Below are positions 6,550-16,655 of a stretch of DNA of 64,000 nucleotides, piece by piece (within the stretch, counting starts at the first letter, position 1; every line of letters starts with the position of its first letter). The notes under the pieces are model-generated. The model was not told the origin of the DNA. It was given only the letters and a program-made list of their open reading frames with translations, and searched no databases. The stretch lies in NCBI GenBank assembly GCA_003574895.1, contig PJFB01000006.1, forward strand, positions 1-64,000, read 5' to 3'. Made by a program: the position numbers and the translations under genes. Source of the DNA: Geobacter sp. GTDB taxonomy: Bacteria; Desulfobacterota; Desulfuromonadia; Geobacterales; Pseudopelobacteraceae.

Positions 6550-7626
6550 ATGCAAAAAAACACAAAAATCCTCCTGGCAATCGCCATTCCATTGCTGATC
6601 TTGAGCGCGGCAGTCGTTTACTTTTCTTCCACGGTCTTTTTGCAGCTGTTCATCGCCTTTGGTCTGGCCTATGTCCTTAACCCGGCAGTGGCGTATCTGG
6701 AACGCAAAGGCATGGCACGCATTCCGGGCATAATGATCGTCTTCACCCTTGCCCTGGTTGTCACGGCCGGCTTCACTTTTTTCCTGACGGTCTCCATCAA
6801 GGACGAACTGGCCAATATGCAGATCAACCTGCCCGGTTACGCCGAGCACATCTATGAAATCACCCCTCCGGCAATAAAATCGTATCTGGGCATCGAGACC
6901 CCCCAACGGCTCTCCCTGAGGCTGGACGAACTGCTGCAACAGGCCCGCGGCATTGCACCGGACCTGGTAAAGCCGGTGCTCACGTTTATCCAGAAGGCCT
7001 TCTCGTCCACCGTTGCCATGATCCTGGCCATCCTGGGCTACTTCATCATACCGGTCTACCTCTTCTACCTGCTGGCAGCGCTGCCGCGGCTCAAAGCGTT
7101 CATTGAATCATTCATACCCGCACGCTTTGTCCCGGGCTATCAGGAAAAGCTGGATGAAGTGGATACGGTGCTGTCCGGCTTCATTCGGGGCCAGCTCTCG
7201 GTCTGCGCCATTCTGGCCGTGCTCTACAGTATCGGCCTCTACTTTATCGGCATCGACCTGTCAATAGCCATCGGCACCCTGGCCGGCATCACCTTTATCA
7301 TCCCCTACGTGGGCACCATCATCGGCATCTGCCTGTCGGTCATCATGGCTTTCCTCAAGTTCCAGGACATCCTGCATCCCCTGCTCTGCCTGGGTTGGTT
7401 CGGACTGGTCCAGGCCCTGGAAGGGATGGTCATCACCCCCAAGATAGTGGGCGATACAGTCGGACTGCACCCGCTGGTGGCCATCATTGCCCTGCTGATC
7501 GGGGGGCAGATGTTCGGCATCATGGGCATGCTCCTGGCTGTGCCGGTCACGGCGGTGCTGCAGGTTTTCCTCCGCTCCCTGGCGGTTTATTATCGTAATA
7601 GCGAATTTTTCCGTGGCGACCGATGA
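6550..7626 (+). CDS. AI-2E/PerM family membrane permease
   Basis: A 358-residue polytopic protein of the former UPF0118 family (YdiK/PerM/TqsA). Hydrophobic segments run at about 10-30, 33-50, 60-82, 150-175, 215-260, 265-295 and 310-345, with the family's long polar region after the third helix. The C-terminal motif PKIVGDTVGLHPLVAIIALLIGG is typical. Members include exporters of the AI-2 signal and Na+/H+ antiporters, so the substrate cannot be assigned. Its stop overlaps the next start (ATGA), so the two are co-translated. Confidence 0.9.
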   Translation: MQKNTKILLAIAIPLLILSAAVVYFSSTVFLQLFIAFGLAYVLNPAVAYLERKGMARIPGIMIVFTLALVVTAGFTFFLTVSIKDELANMQINLPGYAEHIYEITPPAIKSYLGIETPQRLSLRLDELLQQARGIAPDLVKPVLTFIQKAFSSTVAMILAILGYFIIPVYLFYLLAALPRLKAFIESFIPARFVPGYQEKLDEVDTVLSGFIRGQLSVCAILAVLYSIGLYFIGIDLSIAIGTLAGITFIIPYVGTIIGICLSVIMAFLKFQDILHPLLCLGWFGLVQALEGMVITPKIVGDTVGLHPLVAIIALLIGGQMFGIMGMLLAVPVTAVLQVFLRSLAVYYRNSEFFRGDR

Positions 7627-8945
7627 AAGGTCTCGTCATCGAAACCGTCACACCCGGCTCCATTGCCGATGAATTGGACGTGGTACCGAAGGACCGCCTG
7701 TTGTGCGTCAACGGACGCCTTCTGCGGGACATCATCGACTACAGCTACTACACCTCCACCGACGAAGAGTTGCTCCTGGAAATTGTCAAACAGGACGGCG
7801 AACATTGGGAACTGGAGATCGAGAAGGAACCGTACGAGCCGCTGGGGCTCACCTTTGCCCCACCCAAACCGGCTCGCTGCCGGAACAACTGCATCTTCTG
7901 CTTCGTCCACCAGCTCCCCAAGGGCCTGCGGAAACCGCTCTACGTCAAGGACGAAGATTATCGTCTCTCCTTCCTCAACGGCAACTATGTCACCCTGGCC
8001 AACCTGAAGCAGGCCGAACTGGCCCGGATCATCGAACAGCGCCTGTCGCCCCTGTACATCTCGGTTCACGCCACCGATCCCCAACTGCGCCGGCAACTGC
8101 TGGGCAACAAAGACATCCCACCCATCATGGACCAGCTGCGGAAGCTGGCCGACTCAGGCATCGCCATGCACACCCAGGTGGTGCTCTGCCCCGGCGTCAA
8201 TGACGGCCCGCAGCTGGAGCGTACCGTGGCTGACCTGGCGGGACTCCACCCGGCAGTGCAGTCCCTGGCGATCGTACCGCTGGGGTTGACCCGCCACCGC
8301 CGGGGCCTGCCCACCCTGACGGCGGTGGCTGCCGATTATGCCCGTGAGTTCATCGAATTCTGGCAACCACGGGCAAAGAGTCTGAACAAGCGCCTTAGGG
8401 AACCATTCCTCTTTCTGGCCGACGAGTTCTACCTGAAGGCCGCCCTCCCCTTCCCGCCTTTCAGGGAGTACGGCGACCTGCCGCAGATCGAGAACGGGGT
8501 CGGCATGGTACCGCTCTTTCTGCGGGATGCCGACCGGGTGCTGCGCATGGCGCGACCTGTCGGCAATGTCCGGGTCACCGTGGCGACCGGCGTCTCGGCC
8601 TTCGGCTTCGTGGCTGAGTTCCTGGCCGGATTGGGGCAGAAGACCGGCGTGGAATTCGTGCCCCTGGCAATCGAAAACCGCCTGTTCGGCGAAAGCGTCA
8701 CGGTCTGCGGCCTGGTGGCCGGCAATGACATTGTAGCCGCGCTGGCAGGGGTTGATATCGGGAAGGCCTTGCTGGTGCCGGACGTGATGCTCAAGGAAGG
8801 CGAAGGGGTTTTCCTGGACGATGTGGGTTTGGAGGAATTGGGGCAACGCCTCGGCTGCAAGGTCATGACCTTCGACAGCACCCCGCGCGGCTGTTATCAG
8901 GCCATAAGGCTCCTGGGGCGCAGCAAGTCTGCCACCAGCCATTGA
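7623..8945 (+). CDS. DUF512 protein: PDZ-like domain plus radical-SAM-type cysteine cluster
   Basis: Residues 1-75 resemble a PDZ domain (ITPGSIADEL-type start). Three cysteines then appear in C86-x3-C90-x2-C93 (CRNNCIFCFV), the spacing that binds a radical-SAM [4Fe-4S] cluster. The sequences LPKGLRKPLYVKDEDYRLSFLNGNYVTL and VPLGLTRHRRGLP are hallmarks of the DUF512 family found in Geobacter, Firmicutes and cyanobacteria. The biochemical role is not established. The 4-nt overlap with the upstream permease indicates one operon. Confidence 0.9.
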   Translation: MKGLVIETVTPGSIADELDVVPKDRLLCVNGRLLRDIIDYSYYTSTDEELLLEIVKQDGEHWELEIEKEPYEPLGLTFAPPKPARCRNNCIFCFVHQLPKGLRKPLYVKDEDYRLSFLNGNYVTLANLKQAELARIIEQRLSPLYISVHATDPQLRRQLLGNKDIPPIMDQLRKLADSGIAMHTQVVLCPGVNDGPQLERTVADLAGLHPAVQSLAIVPLGLTRHRRGLPTLTAVAADYAREFIEFWQPRAKSLNKRLREPFLFLADEFYLKAALPFPPFREYGDLPQIENGVGMVPLFLRDADRVLRMARPVGNVRVTVATGVSAFGFVAEFLAGLGQKTGVEFVPLAIENRLFGESVTVCGLVAGNDIVAALAGVDIGKALLVPDVMLKEGEGVFLDDVGLEELGQRLGCKVMTFDSTPRGCYQAIRLLGRSKSATSH

Positions 8946-8975
8946 AAGCAACAGCCCCTATGGTATACTTTTGCC

Positions 8976-9911
8976 ATGGAATCCGATAATCACGACAAAA
9001 GCATCGCCAACCGTTTTACCTACGCCATCATCCTTACAGCTGTTACCTGTATAGCTGAAATCGCAGGCGGCATCTGGGCCAATTCACTGGCCCTGCTGTC
9101 GGACGCAGCCCATGTCTTCCTTGACCTCTTTGCTCTGCTGCTCTCCCTTGGAGCCATCAAGCTGGCCGGTTTGCCGGCATCCGAGACCCGCACCTATGGC
9201 TGGCACCGGACCGAGGTGTTTGCCTCGTTCATCAACGGTGTCACCATCTTCCTGATCTCCATCGGCATTTTCTATGAAGCCTGGGGCAGGCTGCTCAAGC
9301 CGGAAGAAGTCAAGAGCGTGCCCATGTTCATTATCGCAACCATCGGACTCGTGATGAACCTGCTGTCGGCCTCGGCCCTCCACCAGCATTCCCATGACGA
9401 CCTGAACGTCCACAGCGCACTGCTGCACGTCATAGGCGATGCCGCCGCCTCGGCCGGAGTGATCATCGGCGGCGCAATCATGTATTTCACCAACTGGTAT
9501 ATAGTGGACGCGATCATTTCCATCGGAATCGGCTGCGTGGTGTTCTTCGGGGCTTGGCGTGTCATGCGCGAATCCACCCATATCCTGCTGGAAGGCGTGC
9601 CGCGGAAGATGAAAGTGGCAGAGATCACGGAGAGTATCCGTAAGGTCGAAGGAGTCAAGGATATCCATCACCTCAATGTCTGGTCCATCTGTTCCCATAT
9701 TGTGGTCCTGTCCGCCCACCTTGACGTTACCACCGATTTCAAACAACGTCAGGCGTCCGTGATCCATGCCGTCGAACATATGCTGCTCGATACGTACGGC
9801 ATCGCCCATACAACCTTGCAGGTCGAATGCATCGCCTGTGTTGCCGGACCTGTCCTCAAGAAAATGAAACACCACATGCAGCATAGCCATACCCATGCCC
9901 ATCATCATTGA
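8976..9911 (+). CDS. Cation diffusion facilitator (Zn/Co/Cd efflux)
   Basis: A 311-residue CDF transporter of the CzcD type with six membrane helices in residues ~10-205 and a cytoplasmic domain after it. The metal site residues appear as SDAAHVFLD in helix 2 and HVIGDAAAS in helix 5. The tail is histidine-rich (residues ~298-311), which usually binds Zn2+. It exports divalent metal ions in exchange for protons. Two cysteines near the tail (ECIAC) may add metal ligands. No metal regulator is adjacent. Confidence 0.93.
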   Translation: MESDNHDKSIANRFTYAIILTAVTCIAEIAGGIWANSLALLSDAAHVFLDLFALLLSLGAIKLAGLPASETRTYGWHRTEVFASFINGVTIFLISIGIFYEAWGRLLKPEEVKSVPMFIIATIGLVMNLLSASALHQHSHDDLNVHSALLHVIGDAAASAGVIIGGAIMYFTNWYIVDAIISIGIGCVVFFGAWRVMRESTHILLEGVPRKMKVAEITESIRKVEGVKDIHHLNVWSICSHIVVLSAHLDVTTDFKQRQASVIHAVEHMLLDTYGIAHTTLQVECIACVAGPVLKKMKHHMQHSHTHAHHH

Positions 9912-10113
9912 TCCGCACAACATTTTTTCAAGCAAGCCGGGCAGGCACAACTGCGTCCGGCGGCTTTGTGACAAAACCCGGCCGTCAGCCACAACATATT
10001 GCAAAAAGGCAGTTTCATGATAATAATAAGCTGCTAATCCACAGCCATGACAAGATTTCGGCAACAAGAAAACTTTTCCCATCAAAACAGACCGGAACAA
10101 TGACGAGTCCACA

Positions 10114-12453
10114 ATGAGTGCAATTGATTATCAACGAATGACCAGGGAAGAGTTGATTAACGAACTCATGCAGCTCCGTGAGGAAATGGCGCGCGACGCC
10201 ATGGCCATGCCTGCATACCTGAAGTTCCAAACCCGCCCCCCCACAGCAGTAAATAGCGAGCTCAAGGGGAACGAGCCAACGAACGGGGCCCAGACGGAAG
10301 ACCGGGAACTCCTGCGGGCAGTTATCGAAGGGACATCTGACGCGGTCTACATCAAGGACCTGGCAGGATGCTACCGCCTTATCAATGCCGCCGCATCACG
10401 CATGCTCGGCAAAAGTTCGGAAGAGGTCATCGGCAAGGACGACAGCTCCCTGTTTCCTGTCGAAGAATCAACAATACTGATGGAAGAAGACCGGACCGTC
10501 ATCGCAGCCGGTAAAACCATGACCAATCAGGAAGTGCTGACCGATTCGTCGGGCAAGCAACGCATCTTCCTTTCCACCAAGGGCCCACTGTTCGACGAAA
10601 ACGGCCACATTACCGGCCTGTTCGGCATTACCCGCGATATTACCGATCTCAAGCGGACCGGGGAGGCGCTGCAGAAGAACCATGCCGAACTGGAACAGCG
10701 CGTGGCCGAACGGACTGCAGCCCTGGCAAGCACGGTCAAAGCCCTGCAAATAGAGATTCATGAACGGAAAAAGGTGGAGAACCAACTCATAAAGTCAGCC
10801 GAAGAGATTCGGGACCTCTACGACAACGCCCCGTGCGGTTATCACTCGTTGGATAAAAACGGGCTCATTATCCGCATCAACGCCACGGAACTCAATTGGC
10901 TGGGCTATTCGCAAGAAGAGATCGAAGGCAAGTTGCACTTGCCGGATCTCATGACACCCAACAGCATCAAACGGTTCCATGAAACCTTTCCGCAATTCAT
11001 GCAGGAAGGCAAACTGAGCGACCTCGAACAGGAACTGATCCGCAAGGATGGAACCATTCTGCCGGTGAGCCTCAGCGCAACCGCAATCTATGATAAAGAC
11101 CGCAATTTTATCATGAGCCGGTCCATAGCCTTTGACATAACGGAACGAAAGGAAGCCGAACAGAAATTGCGGCGCCTGAACCGTCTGTATGCCGTATTGA
11201 GTGAGACCGGCAATGCGATCGTGCATGTAAACGACCAGGATTCACTGTTTCACGAGGTTTGCCGCATCGCGGTCGAGCATGGCGGCTTCCGCCTGGCCTG
11301 GATAGGCCAGGTGGACAAGGCCACCGGGGTGGTGAATATCGTGGCCTCACAAGGCGAAACACGCTATCTGGAAAATTTATTCATTTCGACAAAGGGCGAC
11401 CCTAATGGAGGAGGCCCGACGGGCGTTGTGCTCCGGAGCGGGCAGTACTACATCTGCAACGACTTCCTGAATGACGAATGCACCCGCCCATGGCATGACA
11501 AGGCCCGGGCACACGGTTTGAAAGCCTCGGCCTCCATCGCCCTGAAATCGCGAGAAAAAGTAATCGGGGCGTTTACCCTGTATGCCGGGGAAACAGGTTA
11601 CTTTGATCTGCAGATGATTGAACTCTTCCAGCAGATGGCCGCAGACATCTCCTTTACCCTGGACAACCTCTATCGGGATGCGCGCCGGAAGGCCGCAGAG
11701 ATAGCTCTGCAGGCGGAAATCGAAGAGCGCCTCAGGACCATGGAGGAACTGCGCGAAAAAGACCGGATCATGATGCATCAGGCCCGCCTGGCAGCCATGG
11801 GCGAGATGATCGGCAATATCGCCCACCAATGGCGACAGCCGTTGAACACACTGGGACTTGTCATACAGAGGTTGCCATTTTTCTACGAAACCAATGAATT
11901 CAGCAAGGAATTCCTTGAGGCCAGCACCGGCGAGGCCATGAAGCTGATCCAGCACATGTCGCGCACCATTGACGACTTCAGAAATTTTTTCAGAACCGAT
12001 AAGGAAAAGATTAACTTCAATATCAACCAGGTAATCAGGCAAACCGTCAACCTGGTCAAGGGAGGCTTCAAGAACGAACAGATCGACATTACCATCAACT
12101 GTGACGACATCCCCTCCATCACAGGCTTTCCCAACGAATACTCGCAAGTCCTCATCAGTATACTGCACAATGCCAGGGATGCTTTATCGGAACGCAAAAT
12201 CAAACATGCCCGCATCTCGATTCACGCCTTTGTCAAAGACGGCAGGATTACCGTAATCATCAGCGATAACGCCGGCGGAATCGACAAAAATATCATCGAC
12301 AAGATATTCGACCCATACTTCACCACCAAGGGGCCAGACAAGGGAACCGGAATCGGCCTATTCATGGCGAAAAACATAATAGAGAACAGCATGAACGGCC
12401 ATCTGACAGTTCGCAACACCGATGAAGGCGCTGAATTCAAAATAGAGGTCTGA
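10114..12453 (+). CDS. PAS-PAS-GAF sensor histidine kinase
   Basis: A 779-residue soluble kinase with no membrane helix. Order: N-terminal helix; PAS ~65-170; coiled coil with an ERVAERTAAL heptad region ~185-215; second PAS ~225-340; GAF ~355-510; coiled coil; a dimerisation/phosphoacceptor region with H571 in NIAHQWRQPLN; and an ATPase domain with the N box ILHNARDALSE, DNAGGID and GTGIGLFMAKNI. The HQWRQPLN form of the H box is common in delta- and epsilonproteobacterial kinases. The downstream response-regulator kinase starts 1 nt after the stop, so the two form a signalling pair. The stimulus is unknown. Confidence 0.92.
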   Translation: MSAIDYQRMTREELINELMQLREEMARDAMAMPAYLKFQTRPPTAVNSELKGNEPTNGAQTEDRELLRAVIEGTSDAVYIKDLAGCYRLINAAASRMLGKSSEEVIGKDDSSLFPVEESTILMEEDRTVIAAGKTMTNQEVLTDSSGKQRIFLSTKGPLFDENGHITGLFGITRDITDLKRTGEALQKNHAELEQRVAERTAALASTVKALQIEIHERKKVENQLIKSAEEIRDLYDNAPCGYHSLDKNGLIIRINATELNWLGYSQEEIEGKLHLPDLMTPNSIKRFHETFPQFMQEGKLSDLEQELIRKDGTILPVSLSATAIYDKDRNFIMSRSIAFDITERKEAEQKLRRLNRLYAVLSETGNAIVHVNDQDSLFHEVCRIAVEHGGFRLAWIGQVDKATGVVNIVASQGETRYLENLFISTKGDPNGGGPTGVVLRSGQYYICNDFLNDECTRPWHDKARAHGLKASASIALKSREKVIGAFTLYAGETGYFDLQMIELFQQMAADISFTLDNLYRDARRKAAEIALQAEIEERLRTMEELREKDRIMMHQARLAAMGEMIGNIAHQWRQPLNTLGLVIQRLPFFYETNEFSKEFLEASTGEAMKLIQHMSRTIDDFRNFFRTDKEKINFNINQVIRQTVNLVKGGFKNEQIDITINCDDIPSITGFPNEYSQVLISILHNARDALSERKIKHARISIHAFVKDGRITVIISDNAGGIDKNIIDKIFDPYFTTKGPDKGTGIGLFMAKNIIENSMNGHLTVRNTDEGAEFKIEV

Positions 12454-12454
12454 C

Positions 12455-13981
12455 ATGGAAGCACTCAATCATGATTCATCCACTATTTCAGTTATGTACG
12501 TGGAGGATGAAAAAGATGCCAGGGAAATTCTCAGTTCCATTCTCACCAGGAAGTATCCCGACATGCGTTTCCATATCGCTGAAAACGGTGAAGTCGGACT
12601 CGAACTTTTCAAGGAACACCGGCCGGACATCGTAATTACGGACATAAGCATGCCGCTGGTTGATGGTGTCCGGATGGCGGCCGAGATCAAAGCCATGAAT
12701 CCCGACACGATCATCATTGCGGTAACGGCTTACAGCGACACCAAATACCTGTTGAAATCCATTGAGATCGGCATCAACCATTACATCCTGAAACCTGTGG
12801 ATTACGGCAATTTCTTTACTATCATAAATAAAAGCATTCACTCGATTCTGCTTGAAAGGCAAGTCAGGACACAGCAGGAAAATATCCGTAAACTGTCCCT
12901 GGCCGTTGAACAAAGCCCCAGCACCGTTGTTATTACCGATGCGAAAGCGAATATCGAATACGTCAATTCAAAATTTACGGAACTTACCGGGTACACCAAA
13001 CAAGAGATAATTGGACAAAACCCGCGCATCCTGAAATCCGGCGCCGTGCCTGATTCCGAGTATGAAGAGCTCTGGCGTACCGTAACCTCGGGAAAGGAAT
13101 GGCACGGTGAATTCCTGAACAGGAAAAAGAACGGGGAGTTGTATTGGGAATCGGCTTCGATCTCTCCGCTCCATAATGAAAACGGCGTCATAACTCATTA
13201 TGTGGCAGTCGAAGAGGATATATCAGAGCGCAAACGGGCGGAAATGGAAATAGAGGCCCTCAACATCAACCTGGAAAACCGTGCCCAGGAACTGGAAGCG
13301 GCCAACAAGGAGCTGGAGACATTCAGCTACACTATTTCCCACGATCTTCGCAGCCCCATCACCATCATCCAGGGCTTTTGCCAGGTACTCATGGAAAGAC
13401 ATGCCGATCAGTTTGATCAGCCTTCCATGCAATGCATCCAGGTTATTCACCAGGAAATCCGCCGCATGGAAGCAATGATCAAATCCCTGCTCAAATTTTC
13501 CAGACTGTCCCGCCAGGCACTGGATCGGGAAAATGTCGATCTGGGGGCCATTGCTTCGACAGTGGCGATGGAATTGCAAATGCGTCAACCCGACCGCAAA
13601 GTCGAATTCACCATAGCCGAGGATGCCACCTGTTTTGGCGACCCGATCCTGTTGCGGGTAGTCATGGAGAACCTGCTCGGAAATGCCTGGAAATATACCT
13701 CTAAAAAGGAAGTGGCTGTCATTGAATTCGGGCTGCTTAATAAAGATGGCAAGACAACCTATTTTGTGCGCGACAACGGGGCCGGCTTTGACAACAGTAA
13801 AGCCGATAAACTTTTCGGAGTCTTCCAACGTCTGCACGATGACAATGACTTCGAAGGATTCGGAGTCGGTCTGGCAACTGTGCAGCGGATTATCCAACGG
13901 CATGGCGGAAAAGTCTCTGCCGAAGGAGAGATCGACAAAGGTGCCACGTTTTATTTTTCTTTAGGTGGAAGAACGACCTAA
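12455..13981 (+). CDS. Response regulator-PAS-histidine kinase hybrid
   Basis: A 508-residue protein with a receiver first (residues ~10-125; phosphoacceptor D63 in VITDISMP, acidic pair near EDE), then PAS-PAC ~145-265, a coiled-coil linker, a HisKA domain with H296 in TISHDLRSPITII and an ATPase domain with NLLGNAWKYT, DNGAGFD and GFGVGLATV. This receiver-first arrangement resembles phosphorelay kinases that take phosphate from a partner, here most simply the kinase encoded 1 nt upstream. The HDLRSP box is phytochrome-kinase-like. Output is probably through another receiver encoded elsewhere. Confidence 0.92.
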   Translation: MEALNHDSSTISVMYVEDEKDAREILSSILTRKYPDMRFHIAENGEVGLELFKEHRPDIVITDISMPLVDGVRMAAEIKAMNPDTIIIAVTAYSDTKYLLKSIEIGINHYILKPVDYGNFFTIINKSIHSILLERQVRTQQENIRKLSLAVEQSPSTVVITDAKANIEYVNSKFTELTGYTKQEIIGQNPRILKSGAVPDSEYEELWRTVTSGKEWHGEFLNRKKNGELYWESASISPLHNENGVITHYVAVEEDISERKRAEMEIEALNINLENRAQELEAANKELETFSYTISHDLRSPITIIQGFCQVLMERHADQFDQPSMQCIQVIHQEIRRMEAMIKSLLKFSRLSRQALDRENVDLGAIASTVAMELQMRQPDRKVEFTIAEDATCFGDPILLRVVMENLLGNAWKYTSKKEVAVIEFGLLNKDGKTTYFVRDNGAGFDNSKADKLFGVFQRLHDDNDFEGFGVGLATVQRIIQRHGGKVSAEGEIDKGATFYFSLGGRTT

Positions 13982-14141
13982 CTACCTTTTGGAATTGACG
14001 TATTCATCCCCTTCAAACTACTTATTCCGTATTCTCTTCAGACACCTTGCACTTACAGCAATTAGTAATCCCTTTATGAGTCATGGTGCTATACTGGCAT
14101 CATAGAGTTGTACCATTTCATGAAGAAAAGAGATGATTGCA

Positions 14142-15104
14142 ATGAAAGCCATAAGGGTCAAAGAATTCGGTCCGGCCGAGGTCATGGGCCTTGAAGAAGT
14201 GGCTGATTTGACTCCCGGCCCCGGCCAGGTGGTGGTTAAGGTGGCAGCTGTCGGGGTCAATCCTGTTGATACCTATATCAGATCCGGCCTATACAGGCCA
14301 GACTTGAAACTTCCCTATACCCCTGGCCAGGACGCCGCCGGCGTCATCAGTGCCGTTGGCCCGGGCGTGGAACACCGAAAGGTCGGCCAACGAGTCTACG
14401 TTGCCAGCTCAATATCGGGAACCTATGCCGAGCAGGTGCTCTGCAAAGAGTTCCAAACCCATCCTCTGCCGGATGGGGTCAGCTTCGGCCAGGGAGCCGC
14501 CCTGGGAGTACCCTATGGCGCGGCATTCCGGGCACTTTTCCAGCGAGCCCAGGCCCAGGCGGGTGAAACCGTGCTCGTACACGGGGCAAGCGGCGGTGTC
14601 GGCATCGCAGCCGTGCAACTGGCCAGCGCAGCCGGACTGAATGTGATAGGAACGGCTGGTAACAAGGATGGCCTGGAATTGGTCCGGGCCCAAGGTGCGA
14701 ATCATGTTCTCAATCACCATTCAACTGGCTATCTGGATAAAATTTCCGACCTGACCTGCGGCAAAGGGATAGATATCATCCTGGAGATGCTGGCCAACGT
14801 CAACCTGGACAAGGACTTGGGCGTTGTTGCCACAAATGGCCGAATCGTGGTGATAGGATCCCGCGGCCGGGTGGAGATCGACCCGCGCGCAGCCATGGGC
14901 AAGGAAGCCAACATCCTTGGCATGACACTTTTCAACGCCAGTGAAAGAGAATTGGCATGCATGCACGCCGCCTTTTGGGCAGGCCTGAAAAATGGCACCC
15001 TGCGGCCGATCGTCAGCCGGGAACTCCCCCTGACCGATGCCGCCGTTGCCCACCATGCCGTCATCGAGGCCAGCACCCTGGGCAAGATTGTGTTGCTGCC
15101 ATAG
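14142..15104 (+). CDS. Zinc-independent NADPH:quinone oxidoreductase (MDR family)
   Basis: A 320-residue medium-chain dehydrogenase/reductase. MKAIRVKEFGPAEVM is the typical start of quinone oxidoreductases, so the ATG at 14142 is favoured over that at 14133. The N-terminal GroES-like fold is followed by GASGGVGIAAVQLA, the NADPH-binding Rossmann loop (~residues 147-160). The catalytic-zinc cysteine and histidine of alcohol dehydrogenases are absent. It probably reduces quinones or enones with NADPH. It has its own short upstream region (13982-14132) in which no further gene is seen. Confidence 0.88.
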   Translation: MKAIRVKEFGPAEVMGLEEVADLTPGPGQVVVKVAAVGVNPVDTYIRSGLYRPDLKLPYTPGQDAAGVISAVGPGVEHRKVGQRVYVASSISGTYAEQVLCKEFQTHPLPDGVSFGQGAALGVPYGAAFRALFQRAQAQAGETVLVHGASGGVGIAAVQLASAAGLNVIGTAGNKDGLELVRAQGANHVLNHHSTGYLDKISDLTCGKGIDIILEMLANVNLDKDLGVVATNGRIVVIGSRGRVEIDPRAAMGKEANILGMTLFNASERELACMHAAFWAGLKNGTLRPIVSRELPLTDAAVAHHAVIEASTLGKIVLLP

Positions 15105-15114
15105 GGCTTACTTC

Positions 15115-15152
15115 ATAGGTCCTATAGGTCGTAGGGGACCTGTAGGACCTAT
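15115..15152. repeat. 16-bp inverted repeat in the rtcB leader
   Basis: ATAGGTCCTATAGGTC (15115-15130), a GTAGGG loop and GACCTGTAGGACCTAT (15137-15152) form a 16-bp stem with one mismatch. Each arm is itself built from repeats of CCTATAGG-like units. It lies 15 nt before the rtcB start and could block or protect translation, terminate the upstream gene, or be a dispersed repeat. There is no T-tract. Confidence 0.8.
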
Positions 15153-15167
15153 GTCTTCGGAGGAAAC

Positions 15168-16625
15168 ATGTCGCTCCCTCCCCAATTACGCAAGGTTTCT
15201 CCCACAATATGGGAGTTGCCTGTCTCATACAAAGATGGGATGCTGGTGCCGGCCCGGATCATCGCCTCGGAGGCCATTTTGAACCGGATGGAGGCCAGTG
15301 TCTTTGAACAGGCAGCCAATGTGGCCTGCCTCCCCGGCATCCTCAAATACTCGTACTGCATGCCCGACGGCCATTGGGGCTATGGTTTCCCCATTGGCGG
15401 CGTCGCGGCCATTGATCCGAAAACCGGCGTGATCTCGCCGGGAGGCATCGGCTTCGACATCAACTGCGGCATGCGGCTGGTCTTGACAAACCTGAGCGAA
15501 GAGGAGGTGCGGCCCCGTATCCATGAACTGGTAGATATGCTCTTTGCCCGCATCCCTACCGGTGTCGGCTGTACCGGATTCGTGCGCTGCTCCCGTAGCG
15601 AATTCCGCCAGGTTGTCGAACAGGGTGCTCGCTGGTGCCTGGAGAGGGGCTATGCCTGGCCCGAGGACCTGGAGCTGACCGAAGAGCATGGCTGCTTCAG
15701 CGGAGCCGACGCCAAGGCATGCAGCGACAAGGCAGTAGAACGGGGCTACGACCAGATCGGCACCCTCGGCTCCGGCAATCATTACTGCGAGATCCAGGTG
15801 GCCAGGCCGGAAAACATCTTTGACGAGGCCACGGCCCAGGCCTTCGGCATCACCATCCCCAACCAGGTGGTGGTCATGTTCCACTGCGGCAGCCGCGGCT
15901 TCGGGCATCAGGTGGCCACCGACTATCTGCAGACCTTCCTCCGGGTCATGACCGCTAAATACGGCATCAAGGTGCATGATCGGGAACTGGCGTGCGCCCC
16001 CTTCCGTTCCGCCGAGGGGCAGGCCTATTTTGCTGCCATGAAATGCGCCGTCAACATGGGGTTCGTCAACCGCCAGGTGATCCTGCACCGGATCAGGGAA
16101 GTCTTTTCCCACGTTTTCCACCGTTCGCCGCAGGACCTGGGGATGGGGATGGTCTATGACGTTGCCCACAATACCGCCAAACTGGAAACCCACCTCGTCG
16201 ACGGCATCAGGCAGGAGGTACTGGTGCACCGCAAGGGGGCAACACGTTCGTTCGGCCCCCACATGGCCGGCATCCCCGAATGCTACCAAGAGACCGGCCA
16301 ACCGGTCATCATTGGCGGCAGTATGGAAACCGGTTCCTACCTGCTGGCCGGAGAGGCCGGGGCAGCCGACACCTTCTTCACGACCGCCCACGGCAGCGGC
16401 CGGACCATGAGCCGCCACCAGGCCAAGAAGCTGATCAAGGGTCAAAAACTGCTGGGGGACATGGAGCGACGCGGGATCTATGTCCGGACCGATTCCTACG
16501 GTGGCCTGGCGGAAGAAGCCGGCTTCGCCTACAAGGACATCGACCTGGTGGCAGCTGCGACCGAAGAGGCTGGTCTCAGCCGGCGGGTGGTCAAGCTGGT
16601 GCCGATCGGGAATATCAAAGGTTGA
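15168..16625 (+). CDS. rtcB: RNA-splicing ligase RtcB
   Basis: Joins RNA 3'-phosphate or 2',3'-cyclic phosphate ends to 5'-hydroxyl ends using GTP and Mn2+. The 485-residue protein shows the expected metal ligands: GFDINCGMR, GSGNHYCEIQV and FHCGSRGFGHQV. The TAHGSGRTMSR segment contains the histidine that is guanylylated during catalysis. GGAGG lies 6 nt before the ATG. The archease gene follows 30 nt downstream; archease speeds RtcB guanylylation, so the pair is an RNA repair module. No rtcR regulator gene is nearby, unlike enterobacterial rtc loci. Confidence 0.96.
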   Translation: MSLPPQLRKVSPTIWELPVSYKDGMLVPARIIASEAILNRMEASVFEQAANVACLPGILKYSYCMPDGHWGYGFPIGGVAAIDPKTGVISPGGIGFDINCGMRLVLTNLSEEEVRPRIHELVDMLFARIPTGVGCTGFVRCSRSEFRQVVEQGARWCLERGYAWPEDLELTEEHGCFSGADAKACSDKAVERGYDQIGTLGSGNHYCEIQVARPENIFDEATAQAFGITIPNQVVVMFHCGSRGFGHQVATDYLQTFLRVMTAKYGIKVHDRELACAPFRSAEGQAYFAAMKCAVNMGFVNRQVILHRIREVFSHVFHRSPQDLGMGMVYDVAHNTAKLETHLVDGIRQEVLVHRKGATRSFGPHMAGIPECYQETGQPVIIGGSMETGSYLLAGEAGAADTFFTTAHGSGRTMSRHQAKKLIKGQKLLGDMERRGIYVRTDSYGGLAEEAGFAYKDIDLVAAATEEAGLSRRVVKLVPIGNIKG

Positions 16626-16655
16626 AATGGGTTTGAAACAGAGGGAGTAGCCAGC

